Part shown: piece by piece, positions 6,664 through 13,901 of the stretch | Numbering within the stretch: position 1 is the first letter of the stretch | Layout of the letters: each line of letters opens with the position of its first letter | Assembly: GCA_964529265.1 (NCBI GenBank) | Contig: CAZGVW010000021.1 | Span: 1 to 16,626, forward strand | Direction of reading: 5' to 3' | Length of the DNA: 16,626 nt | Source of the DNA: CAZGVW01 sp964529265 | GTDB taxonomy: Bacteria; Planctomycetota; Phycisphaerae; Phycisphaerales; UBA1924 | Program-made: the position numbers and the translations under genes | Notes under the pieces: generated by a model | The model's database searches: none | Seen by the model: only the letters and a program-made list of their open reading frames with translations | What the model was told of the DNA's origin: nothing

Positions 6664-8220
6664 TCAGCCCCACGCGCCAAGCACGAGCGCAAGGTCGGAC
6701 GAGTTCACCACGCCGTCGCAGTTCACGTCAGCCGCGGGGCTGCCCGTTCCCCACGCCCCGAGCACCTGCGCGAGGTCGGAGGAGTTGACCACGCCGTCGT
6801 TGTTCTGATCGGGAATGTCGCCGTAGCCGAGCATCGTGCGCAGGGCGTTCACATCCTCGCGGCTGACCACCGTCGGGTCCGCATCGGTTGTGCTCTGGCA
6901 CGTCATCGTGAGGATCTGCTGGAACGCGCGACCCTGAAAGACATAGCCATCAATCATCGTCACGCCATCGGCGCACAAAACCGGCGCCGTCTCATCGAGC
7001 GATCGCCCCTCAAACGCGCAGATGAACGACAGATCGTCGTCATTCAGCGCGCCGTCCAGATTCACGTCCCCCGCCACGAAGCGGAACTGCACGATGTCCG
7101 CCGCGGGATCGGGACGATCGAGATCGTTGAAATCGCCGGGCGTGAGCACGAACCCCGAGACATCGATGTCCTCGAACAGGAATGGCCCCGGCGCCGGCGC
7201 GCAGGAAGCCCCCGGATCATCCGGATTGCACGTCCCGTCGTACGCCGGGCCGCCCTGATCCGTCGGCCCCTTGGCCTGCGGGAAACCGTCCACATCGGGC
7301 GTGGGGTCATACGCGAGGCCCGTCGCGCCCGTGAGCACGGGCACTTCGCCGAAGATGAACTCCTCATCCGCCATCCGCGAGTCCACCACCGCGCCCATCG
7401 AATCGAACCGGTGCCCGAGCATGGGATTCTCGACGTAGAACCCCACGCGGCTGGCGGCGTCCGGATTGAAGCCATCCGTATTCGAGAACTCCTGCTGGCT
7501 GGAGCGCACATACTCCTTGCCACCCGCGTTGGACCACGCCACGTCATCGACCATCTGATACGGATCGAGCCCGACAGCCGCGGGAATGACAACCACCGGG
7601 CCTTCCGCGTTCACCGGCGTCTCCATGCCGCAGTCGATCATGCCGTCGAAGTCCACATCCGGGTTCTCATCCTTCCACCAGGCGTACCCCGCGCCGTAGA
7701 CGCTCTGGCCCATCTCGTTGATCGAGTGATCCGGGCGGCGGCGCAGCAGCACGAACGTCGAAGACCCATCGTTGCGCAGCCTTCCCGCCTGCGGATCGTG
7801 CGGCGAGGGCACGTGCCGCGTCTTCCACGCCGCGCGGGCCGTCTCGGCCGGCAGACGGCTGACGATGTTGCTGAATCCGCCCGCGTTCGTGTTGTGCAGC
7901 ACGAGGAACCCGTTGGCGCCGATCGACATGCCGTCGAGATAGAAGACCTCGTCGATCTCGGGCACGTGGTCGCCGTCGTCGAAGTCGATGGGCAGCGGGC
8001 CGGGGACGTCGTCGCCGTCGTCCGTGCCGCCCATCACGAGCGCCACGGCGTAGCCGGTGAGGTCGAGCCCCGGCTTGCCGTAGAGTTCGATGTACTCCCA
8101 CACGTCGTCCACCGAGCCCGAGCCCGTCGGGTTCTCGAACACCTCGTTGATGACGACCTGGGCCGAGGCGCCGCCCGACATGGCCGCCGCGGCGATGGCG
8201 CACAGAGTGATTCTCTTCAC
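6664..8220 (-). CDS. Secreted lamin-tail-domain protein with C-terminal GC-type dockerin
   Basis: The protein has 518 residues. A signal peptide (VKRITLCAIAAAAMSGGASA) leads into a lamin-tail-like beta-sandwich (VVINEVFENPTGSGS, then WEYIELYGKPGLDLTGY). The middle is a long unassigned extracellular region. A single EF-hand-like segment follows (GDVNLDGALNDDDL). The C-terminus holds two tandem dockerin-type calcium loops, NNDGVVNSSDLAQVLGAWG and NCDGVVNSSDLALVLGAWG, the second ending exactly at the stop. This is the arrangement named GC-type dockerin in Planctomycetes and is thought to be a surface-sorting or anchoring signal. The GTG start at 8220 has a strong GGAGGAG about 8 nt upstream, so the open frame up to 8304 is not used. 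It lies 44 bp downstream of the prepilin-like gene and is probably in the same operon. Confidence 0.85.
   Translation of the reverse strand: MKRITLCAIAAAAMSGGASAQVVINEVFENPTGSGSVDDVWEYIELYGKPGLDLTGYAVALVMGGTDDGDDVPGPLPIDFDDGDHVPEIDEVFYLDGMSIGANGFLVLHNTNAGGFSNIVSRLPAETARAAWKTRHVPSPHDPQAGRLRNDGSSTFVLLRRRPDHSINEMGQSVYGAGYAWWKDENPDVDFDGMIDCGMETPVNAEGPVVVIPAAVGLDPYQMVDDVAWSNAGGKEYVRSSQQEFSNTDGFNPDAASRVGFYVENPMLGHRFDSMGAVVDSRMADEEFIFGEVPVLTGATGLAYDPTPDVDGFPQAKGPTDQGGPAYDGTCNPDDPGASCAPAPGPFLFEDIDVSGFVLTPGDFNDLDRPDPAADIVQFRFVAGDVNLDGALNDDDLSFICAFEGRSLDETAPVLCADGVTMIDGYVFQGRAFQQILTMTCQSTTDADPTVVSREDVNALRTMLGYGDIPDQNNDGVVNSSDLAQVLGAWGTGSPAADVNCDGVVNSSDLALVLGAWG
6668..6799 (-). repeat. Two tandem dockerin-encoding repeats (81-bp period)
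   Basis: A 51-bp unit at 6668-6718 recurs 81 bp (27 codons) later at 6749-6799 with only a few base differences. Both encode GVVNSSDLAxVLGAWG in the C-terminal dockerin. The high nucleotide identity suggests a recent duplication or gene conversion between the two calcium loops. Confidence 0.8.
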
Positions 8221-8264
8221 GTGTCCTCTCCTCCGATCAATGGTGCCGTGATGCAGGCGCCCGC

Positions 8265-9272
8265 TCAGCGCGGCGCGCCCCAGTAGTGACCCGAGAGCAG
8301 CCACCCGGGAAAAACCTTGTTTCCGAAATCGGGATAGATGGCGCGCCCGGAGTCGTCCGAGCGGTAGAAGCCGGATTCATCCTCGAGGTAGCCGAAGCCG
8401 TTGCTGCGGTCGGTGTCCTGGAACGTCTCCACGTGCCCGTCCGCAAACGCGATGTTGCCGAGGATGCGATCGTGCCCGACCACGCCGCCCAGTGCGCTGG
8501 CCTTGCCATGCACCGGGCCGAAGTCATCGAAGTCCTGGTACGTGAACGCGCCCGTCTGATCCTGGATCGGGCCGTCGCCGAGGGCCTTGGATGTGCGCTC
8601 GCGCATGCCGTCGATCCTCAGATATTCATCCGCCTCGTCCTTCGTCGTCCCATCGCCGAAGAGCGGCACGGCCGTGGGCGCCACGGCGCCGAGGTGCTTC
8701 TGCTCGAGCGGCCCGACCACGCTCTCCTTCCGCTTCGGATCGCGATTGGTCTGCGGATCGGGAACGTTCGCCGCCTCGAGCATGGCCGTGTACGCCATGA
8801 ACCATGACTGCACGTAGTTCGAGTTGATCCCCTTCGAGAGCAGGTCCTTCAGATCCTCCTCCGTCTCGAAAGGCTTCCAGCGCTGACCGTGATTCAGCCG
8901 CGCCAGGATGAGATTCTGGTTGTACTGGGCCGGGTGGCTCGGGCAGAGCATGTCGCCGGGAACCGCAAACTCCCCGTTGACCATGTCCGCAATCCAGCCC
9001 TTCTCATCGATCGAGCCGTAACTCTGGTCCTTGCGGTTGCTGAAGGGGCCCGTCGAGAGCTTTCCGGCGTTCTCATTCGAGAACGACATCGAAGCCAGCG
9101 CCAGTTGCCGCAGGTTGCTCCCGCACTGCGTCTGCCGCGCCGATTCCCGCGCTGTGCTCAGCACCGGCGTGAGAATCCCGAGCAGCAGCGCGATGATGCT
9201 GATGGTCACGAGCAGTTCGACGAGCGTGAAGCCGCTCAACCCGCGTCTGCGCCAGCATCCTGCCTTCTGCAT
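8265..9272 (-). CDS. Type II secretion / prepilin-type N-terminal cleavage protein (DUF1559-like)
   Basis: This 335-residue protein has the prepilin peptidase site G14|FTLVELLVTISIIALLLGI, with Glu at mature position 5 in a hydrophobic helix. It continues TARESARQTQCGSNLRQLAL, the hallmark of the large planctomycete pseudopilin-like family. Near the C-terminus, GHDRILGNIAFADGHVETF corresponds to the H-X9-DG element, here with ten residues between His and Asp-Gly. Such proteins are processed by a prepilin peptidase and either assemble into fibres or remain in the membrane; their number per genome is large and individual roles are unknown. The start ATG at 9272 has only a weak purine stretch upstream. 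The downstream dockerin gene lies 44 bp away on the same strand. Confidence 0.88.
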   Translation of the reverse strand: MQKAGCWRRRGLSGFTLVELLVTISIIALLLGILTPVLSTARESARQTQCGSNLRQLALASMSFSNENAGKLSTGPFSNRKDQSYGSIDEKGWIADMVNGEFAVPGDMLCPSHPAQYNQNLILARLNHGQRWKPFETEEDLKDLLSKGINSNYVQSWFMAYTAMLEAANVPDPQTNRDPKRKESVVGPLEQKHLGAVAPTAVPLFGDGTTKDEADEYLRIDGMRERTSKALGDGPIQDQTGAFTYQDFDDFGPVHGKASALGGVVGHDRILGNIAFADGHVETFQDTDRSNGFGYLEDESGFYRSDDSGRAIYPDFGNKVFPGWLLSGHYWGAPR

Positions 9273-9594
9273 GCGAGGGATCCATTCCGGGGGCCGGGGG
9301 CGGGGCCGGCGACGCGCCGGGTCGAGCGAGCGGGCACGCTACAGGCCGCCCTGCGCGCACGTGTGTGCCTCTCGTGAAGATTGCGCGAAGCGGCGCATGT
9401 CCCGGGACATGTCGCCGATTTCGCGCACACCTTGCGCCGGCTTCACTCGGTTAAGGCGACTTCCGGAGACACATGTTGGCCTTGGAGGGAATCGGTCCGT
9501 CCAAGCCATGCCCCTGTCGGGGCAGCCGCGGCGGCGAACCGGAGGAGGGCGCCCTCGCGACCACGGGTTTCGGAACGAGGAAGGAGCACGTTCA
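9273..9594. other. Divergent intergenic region with G-rich tract, 16-bp palindrome and hairpins
   Basis: This 322-bp stretch separates the divergent prepilin-like and lamin-tail genes. It holds a GGGGGC-rich tract (9287-9309), a perfect palindrome CATGTCCCGGGACATG (9396-9411), and a helix CTTGGA 9481-9486 / TCCAAG 9500-9505 that extends to TGG/CCA with one bulge. It also holds a hairpin TGCCCC-TGTC-GGGGCA (9509-9524), a palindrome GAGGGCGCCCTC (9545-9556), and AAGGAG upstream of 9595. Both promoters should be here, but I cannot place -10 and -35 boxes with confidence. No coding frame in it looks real. Confidence 0.5.
9396..9411. promoter_or_regulatory. Perfect 16-bp palindrome, candidate operator
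   Basis: CATGTCCCGGGACATG reads identically on both strands and lies between two divergent genes. It is 124 bp from the minus-strand start and 184 bp from the plus-strand start. This suits a dimeric regulator acting on either or both promoters. No regulator gene is adjacent, so the assignment rests on symmetry and position only. Confidence 0.35.
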
Positions 9595-10224
9595 ATGCAG
9601 AAGTTGAATCTTGTCGGCGGCGCCGCTGCGCTCGTCTCAGCGTCCATCGCGATGGCGGATATGCGCATCACGGAGTGGATGTACAGCGGCGCGGATGGGG
9701 AGTTCGTTGAACTCACCAATGTCGGCGTTGCGCCGATCGACCTTTCCGGATGGTCATTTGACGACGACAGTCAGACCCCCGGCGTCTTCGGCCTGGGCGG
9801 CTTCGGCATGGTCGCGCCGGGCGAATCCGTCGTCTTCACCGAGAGCGATGCTGAAGCGTTCCGCACCGCGTGGGGGCTGGGCGCCGAAGTGAAGATCCTC
9901 GGCGGCGTCTCCAACAACCTGGGCCGCAACGACCAGATCAACATCTATGACGGCGCGAACGCGCTCGCCGACGTGCTCACGTTCGGCGATGAGGACTTCC
10001 CCGGCACCATTCGCACGCAGGCCATCAGCGGCTGGGCCCTGCCCGCTTCGCTCGGGCTCGATGACGTCTCCCAGTGGTTCTTCTCCGCCTCGGGCGATGC
10101 GCTCAACTCGTCCTTCTCGACCAGCGGCGACCTCGGCAACCCGGGGCGCTACGTCCCGGCCCCCGCCGCGGCGGCGCTTCTCGGCCTCGCCGGCCTCACC
10201 GCCGGCCGCCGCCGTCGGGCCTGA
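9595..10224 (+). CDS. Small lamin-tail-domain protein with PEP-CTERM-like sorting signal
   Basis: The protein has 209 residues. The signal peptide is MQKLNLVGGAAALVSASIAMA, followed by a lamin-tail-like domain: ITEWMYSG, then EFVELTNVGVAPIDLSGW, with a spaced SFDDDS and later NDQINIYDGAN. The C-terminus, VPAPAAAALLGLAGLTAG plus five final residues that include four Arg, has the layout Pro motif, hydrophobic helix, Arg cluster. It resembles PEP-CTERM signals processed by an exosortase, with PAP in place of PEP as is common in Phycisphaerae. The ATG at 9595 has AAGGAG about 9 nt upstream. A strong terminator follows 27 bp after the stop, so this gene is probably monocistronic. No exosortase gene is in the window. 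Its role is unknown; export and envelope attachment are likely. Confidence 0.85.
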   Translation: MQKLNLVGGAAALVSASIAMADMRITEWMYSGADGEFVELTNVGVAPIDLSGWSFDDDSQTPGVFGLGGFGMVAPGESVVFTESDAEAFRTAWGLGAEVKILGGVSNNLGRNDQINIYDGANALADVLTFGDEDFPGTIRTQAISGWALPASLGLDDVSQWFFSASGDALNSSFSTSGDLGNPGRYVPAPAAAALLGLAGLTAGRRRRA

Positions 10225-10250
10225 ACCCTCGGCTTCTCAGACTCAGAATC

Positions 10251-10283
10251 GGCCCCGTCCGCACATGCGGGCGGGGTCGTTTT
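10251..10283 (+). terminator. Rho-independent terminator
   Basis: The arms are 10251-10263 and 10266-10278. They form a 13-bp stem with two G-T wobbles around an ACAT apical loop, followed by G and four T. It sits 27 bp after the stop of the lamin-tail PEP-CTERM-like gene. It is the clearest intrinsic terminator in the window. Confidence 0.8.
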
Positions 10284-10562
10284 CATTCCGGACCGCGAAC
10301 CGCACGCCATCCCCGTCGCGCCGCTCGGGCCTGTGTCGCCTGGAAGGAAGAGGCGGGCGGGACGCCGCTCCGCAGCCGCCCCCGCGGCAGGAGCGCTTGA
10401 GCGGACGCCGCGGACGGCCGCTGTAGAAGGCGGGCTCTGCGTCGCCCGACGCTGACAACGGAGTCTTTCCGGACTTCCGCAAAAGCACGGGCGCCGCAGA
10501 CGGATGGGAGAAGAGGCGCGCCGCCGCATCGAGGCGGTGCGCAGCACGTTCGGGGGAATGAC
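10284..10562. other. Intergenic region upstream of the protease gene
   Basis: With the terminator just before it, this forms a 338-bp gap without a gene. It contains a short inverted repeat GCGTCG-CC-CGACGC (10439-10452) and a possible hairpin AGCGG/CCGCT (10400-10422). A G-rich GGGGGAATGAC lies directly upstream of the ATG at 10563. I recognise no riboswitch and no convincing coding frame. Confidence 0.4.
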
Positions 10563-13500
10563 ATGTCGCATTCGTTCACGGAGAACGCACGGTGCGCGGC
10601 GCATGCGCCCTCGGCTCGCTCGCGCCGCCGAAGGGCCGCCAGGCCGGCGCTCGAGGCCCTCGAATCGCGCGAACTGCTCAGCGCTTCGCTGTATCCCGCG
10701 CTCAGCCCGCTCGCCACGCAACTCATCGCCGCCATCACGACCACCAACTCAAGCGAGCCCATCCACCGCTCCGCCGAGCCCGGCTGGCCGATCGGCGGGG
10801 GAATCACGCCCTCCACCGCGCAGTCCACGTCCCTGATCAATCTGGATGACTTCCGGAACGATCCGCGCTTCTCCGCGATCGATGGCGCCGGCTACGCCGT
10901 CGTGATCATGGATACCGGCATCGACCTCGATCATCCCTATTTCGGCCCGGACGCCAACATGAACGGCGTCTCCGACCGCATCGTGTACTCGTACGACTTC
11001 GCCGACGGCGACGCGAACGCCAGCGACGTGGACGGGCACGGGTCGAACGTCTCGAGCATCGTCGGGTCGTCGAACGCCACGCACCGCGGCATGGCGCCGG
11101 GCGTGAACATCATTCATCTCAAGGTGTTCCGCGACGACGGCTCGGGCAGTTTCGGGTATCTGGAGGCCGGGCTGCAGTGGGTCGTCGCGAACGCCGGGGC
11201 GTACAACATCGTCTCGGTGAACATGTCGCTCGGCGATTCGGCGAACTACAACACGAGCCGCACGCTCTACGGCGTCTCGGATGAACTTGCCGCGCTGGCG
11301 GCGATGGACATCATCCCCGTCGCCTCGAACGGCAACGATTTCTACGGCTTCTCAAGCGCCCTGGGCGTGGCCTACCCCGCGGCCGACCCCAACACCATCG
11401 CCGTGGGCGCCGTGTACGACGCCAACATCGGCGGCTTCATGTACCAGAGCGGCGCGCAGGCGTTCTCCTCCGCCGCCGATCGAATCACGCCCTTCTCGCA
11501 GCGCCATGCGACGCTGACGGACATCTTCGCGCCGGGCGCGGGGATTACCGGCGCGAATCATGCGGGCGCAACGGTGACGCAGCACGGCACGAGCCAGGCC
11601 TCGCCGCACATCGCGGGCATCGCGGCCCTCGCGCAGCAACTGGCGATGAACCGCCTGGGCCGCTTCCTCACGATCGCGGAGTTCCGCAGCCTGATGGAAT
11701 CGACGGGCGTGAACGTCGTCGATGGCGACGACGAGAACGACAACGTGACCAACTCCGGCCTCACGTTCAAGCGCATCGATGTCTTCGCGCTGGGCGAGGC
11801 CATCTCCGACATGGCGCCGGGGCCGGAGATTCTGGTGACGCTGGGCGCGACCACGATCGTGGATGGCGTCTCCGTGATCGATTTCGGCCCGGCGACGCCC
11901 TCCGCCACCGTGCAGCGCGTGTTCACCGTGCGCAACACGGGCGACGAGGACCTCACGCTCACGGAGCCGATTTCGCTGCCCGCCGGCTTCACGCTCAACG
12001 CCTCGTTCGGCGAGACCACGCTCTCACCCAACGAGACGACGACGTTCACCGTCTCGCTCGATACATCGATGACGGGCTCGTTCTCCGGCTCGCTCTCCTT
12101 CGCCAACGACGATGAGAACGAAGACCCCTTCAACTTCACGATCACGGGCTTCGTCGGCGATACGCTCATCCTCGACAACAGCGACCCCGTCTATTTCTAC
12201 CGCACGATGAACAACGGCGGCCTTGTCGAGGGCGGCGGCGGCCACGACGACGACTACTCCTACGCGCCGAAGAAGAACACCGGCACGCCGACGCGCTACA
12301 TGGTCTGGGTCTTCTCCGGCCTCACGCCCGGGCGATACCTGATCTCCGCCACCTGGGTGGAGCACGCCAACCGCGCCACGAACGCGAAGTTCCAGGCGTG
12401 GGAGACCGATGGAACGCTTCTGGCCACGGCGCAGGTGAACCAGGAGATCGCCCCCGGCGATCGCAGCGACGACGGCGTGGATTGGGACGATCTCGCCTAC
12501 ATCGATGTGACCGGCGCCACGGTGAACATCACGCTCGGCAACAACGCGAATCAGTTCGTGATCGGCGACGCCATCCGCCTCCAGCAGGCCGATGGCCCGG
12601 AGATCGAAGTCTCGCAGGGCGCGACCGCGATCGTGGACGGCGTCACGATGTTCTCTTTCGGCGCCACAGTCGTCGGCAACCCCGTGGACCGTGTCTTCAC
12701 CGTGCGCAACACCGGCAACCAGACGCTCAACCTCTCGGCGCTCTCCGCGCCGGCCGGGTTCATGATCGTCGCCGGCTTCGGTGATGCCTCGCTCGCGCCC
12801 GATGAGCAGACCACGTTCACCATCCGCATGGAGGCGGGCGGCGTCGCGACGCCCAGCGGCTCGCTCTCCTTCACCACCGATGACTCCGACGAGAACCCGT
12901 TCAACTTCACCATTTCCGGCGAGGTGATCGCGGCGCCCGCGACCGAGGTGATCGACGACGGTGAGGCGGGATATGGCGACAACATCGTCTCCGGCGGCTC
13001 GATTGCCGCGGGTCGCGATGGGGATTCGCGCTGGATTGCGAAGAAGGTCAGCGGCGCGACTCGATTCACCTGGTGGATCTTCAGCGATCTGCCCTCCGGC
13101 CAATACCGCATCTCTGTCACATGGCCGAACTATGGCCACCTTGCGACGAATGCTCCCTTCAGGATTGTTGGCTCGGATGGCGCTCTCCTTGCGACCGTGG
13201 TGCGCAATCAGCGCCTGGCGCCGAACGATCGCACTGACCTCGGCTCGATGTGGGAGGATCTGGGGCTCTTCAATTTCAGCGGCGGAGGCGATCTCACCAT
13301 CACGCTCGGCAACAACGCCAATGGCCCCGTGATCGGCGACGCCGTGCGCGTCGAGCGCGTCGGCTCGATCTCCAGCGCCGGCGAGGGGCCCATCCTCCCG
13401 CCCCCGCCGCCACCCTCCAGCCCGACCCAGCCCGCCATAGCCCGCCCGGCCCTGGCGGTGGCGGCGGGGGGTGACTTCGAGGCGTCTGAAGACCCGCCGC

Positions 13501-13889
13501 CCGCCCTCCCGCCCGTTTCCGTCCCCCTCCGCGGCGAGGAGCGTCTGGCGAGCATCAGCCTCGACGCCGCGGCCCTGAGGCTGCGCGAATCCACCATGGT
13601 CGTGAGCGAGGTCGGGAGTGTGGCTGGGGTGAACACCCCGAAAAACCGCCCAGGCATCGACGAATCGCCCTTGGTCGAGCCGGCGATCGGCCTGACCAGC
13701 ATCGAGGGGATACCCCTCCGCCCCCTCTCCCCGGCTTTTCCGGGGGCGGGGAGAGGTCAGGGTGAGGGGCTCTCCCTCTACATCTCCTCCTCCCCGTCTC
13801 CTCGCCGCATCGAGCGTCCGAACCAAGGCGTCGTCCCTCTGTGTCAAGGATACCCTAAAAAAACCCTTGCATTGGGAAGACCGCCTTGA
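10563..13889 (+). CDS. Secreted subtilisin-like (S8) serine protease with duplicated choice-of-anchor D / golvesin-like modules
   Basis: The protein has 1108 residues. Residues 31-42 (LEALESRELLSA) match the planctomycete LEPR-XLL N-terminal motif instead of a classical signal peptide. The S8 domain (about 90-415) has a complete triad: D117 in IMDTGID, H159 in DGHGSNV, S344 in GTSQASPHIAG, and the oxyanion N256 in ASNGND. Next come two copies of one module. Choice-of-anchor D domains (about 420-532 and 678-790) contain RVFTVRNTG and PFNFTI. Golvesin-like domains (about 533-675 and 795-932) contain ITLGNNAN and VIGDA. From about 940 the tail is Pro-rich, and residues from about 1050 are encoded by a palindromic repeat. 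The ATG at 10563 follows a G-rich stretch. The TGA stop overlaps the imuA promoter. The substrate is unknown; it likely acts at or outside the cell surface. Confidence 0.9.
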   Translation: MSHSFTENARCAAHAPSARSRRRRAARPALEALESRELLSASLYPALSPLATQLIAAITTTNSSEPIHRSAEPGWPIGGGITPSTAQSTSLINLDDFRNDPRFSAIDGAGYAVVIMDTGIDLDHPYFGPDANMNGVSDRIVYSYDFADGDANASDVDGHGSNVSSIVGSSNATHRGMAPGVNIIHLKVFRDDGSGSFGYLEAGLQWVVANAGAYNIVSVNMSLGDSANYNTSRTLYGVSDELAALAAMDIIPVASNGNDFYGFSSALGVAYPAADPNTIAVGAVYDANIGGFMYQSGAQAFSSAADRITPFSQRHATLTDIFAPGAGITGANHAGATVTQHGTSQASPHIAGIAALAQQLAMNRLGRFLTIAEFRSLMESTGVNVVDGDDENDNVTNSGLTFKRIDVFALGEAISDMAPGPEILVTLGATTIVDGVSVIDFGPATPSATVQRVFTVRNTGDEDLTLTEPISLPAGFTLNASFGETTLSPNETTTFTVSLDTSMTGSFSGSLSFANDDENEDPFNFTITGFVGDTLILDNSDPVYFYRTMNNGGLVEGGGGHDDDYSYAPKKNTGTPTRYMVWVFSGLTPGRYLISATWVEHANRATNAKFQAWETDGTLLATAQVNQEIAPGDRSDDGVDWDDLAYIDVTGATVNITLGNNANQFVIGDAIRLQQADGPEIEVSQGATAIVDGVTMFSFGATVVGNPVDRVFTVRNTGNQTLNLSALSAPAGFMIVAGFGDASLAPDEQTTFTIRMEAGGVATPSGSLSFTTDDSDENPFNFTISGEVIAAPATEVIDDGEAGYGDNIVSGGSIAAGRDGDSRWIAKKVSGATRFTWWIFSDLPSGQYRISVTWPNYGHLATNAPFRIVGSDGALLATVVRNQRLAPNDRTDLGSMWEDLGLFNFSGGGDLTITLGNNANGPVIGDAVRVERVGSISSAGEGPILPPPPPPSSPTQPAIARPALAVAAGGDFEASEDPPPALPPVSVPLRGEERLASISLDAAALRLRESTMVVSEVGSVAGVNTPKNRPGIDESPLVEPAIGLTSIEGIPLRPLSPAFPGAGRGQGEGLSLYISSSPSPRRIERPNQGVVPLCQGYPKKTLALGRPP
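13721..13770. repeat. REP-like palindromic repeat inside the protease C-terminal coding region
   Basis: Arms CCTCTCCCC (13724-13732) and GGGGAGAGG (13748-13756) enclose a 15-nt loop with its own CCCCGG/CCGGGG option. They are followed by TCAGGGTGAGGGG. This combination resembles the dispersed CCCTCACCCTGACCTCTCCCC-type extragenic repeats found in many GC-rich bacteria. Here it is read through in frame as PLSPAFPGAGRGQGEG. Whether it is multicopy cannot be judged from this window. Confidence 0.6.
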
Positions 13890-13897
13890 TACCCTAA
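13849..13897 (+). repeat. Direct repeat GATACCCTAA, two copies 39 bp apart
   Basis: GATACCCTAA occurs at 13849-13858 and 13888-13897. Both lie in an AT-richer pocket directly upstream of imuA that contrasts with the GC-rich surroundings. The downstream copy overlaps the predicted -10 box. The flanks TCAAGG (13844-13849) and CCTTGA (13884-13889) are mutually inverted. The pair may be an operator for damage control or two alternative -10 elements. Confidence 0.5.
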
Positions 13898-13901
13898 CAA
13901 A
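13867..13901 (+). promoter_or_regulatory. Predicted extended -10 promoter giving a leaderless imuA mRNA
   Basis: A -35-like TTGCAT (13867-13872) is separated by 17 nt from TACCCT (13890-13895), which fits the TAnnnT form of -10. It is preceded by TG plus one base, an extended -10. The ATG at 13902 begins 6 nt after the -10, where transcription should start, and there is no Shine-Dalgarno sequence. This points to a leaderless transcript. The -10 is only a partial match to TATAAT, so start-site mapping is needed. Confidence 0.45.

Noticed and set aside
7411..8286. 291-codon plus-strand frame opposite the dockerin protein
   Set aside because: The composition is Arg/His/Val-rich shadow sequence. 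The minus strand has a signal peptide, domains and a strong ribosome site.
9412..9594. c-di-GMP or cobalamin riboswitch upstream of the lamin-tail gene
   Set aside because: Hairpins are present, but I could not match the conserved core motifs of either class.
12024..13847. 607-codon minus-strand open frame opposite the protease gene
   Set aside because: It is the antisense shadow of a GC-rich plus-strand gene with clear domains. Its translation is Arg/Ala/Gly-rich with no recognisable motif.
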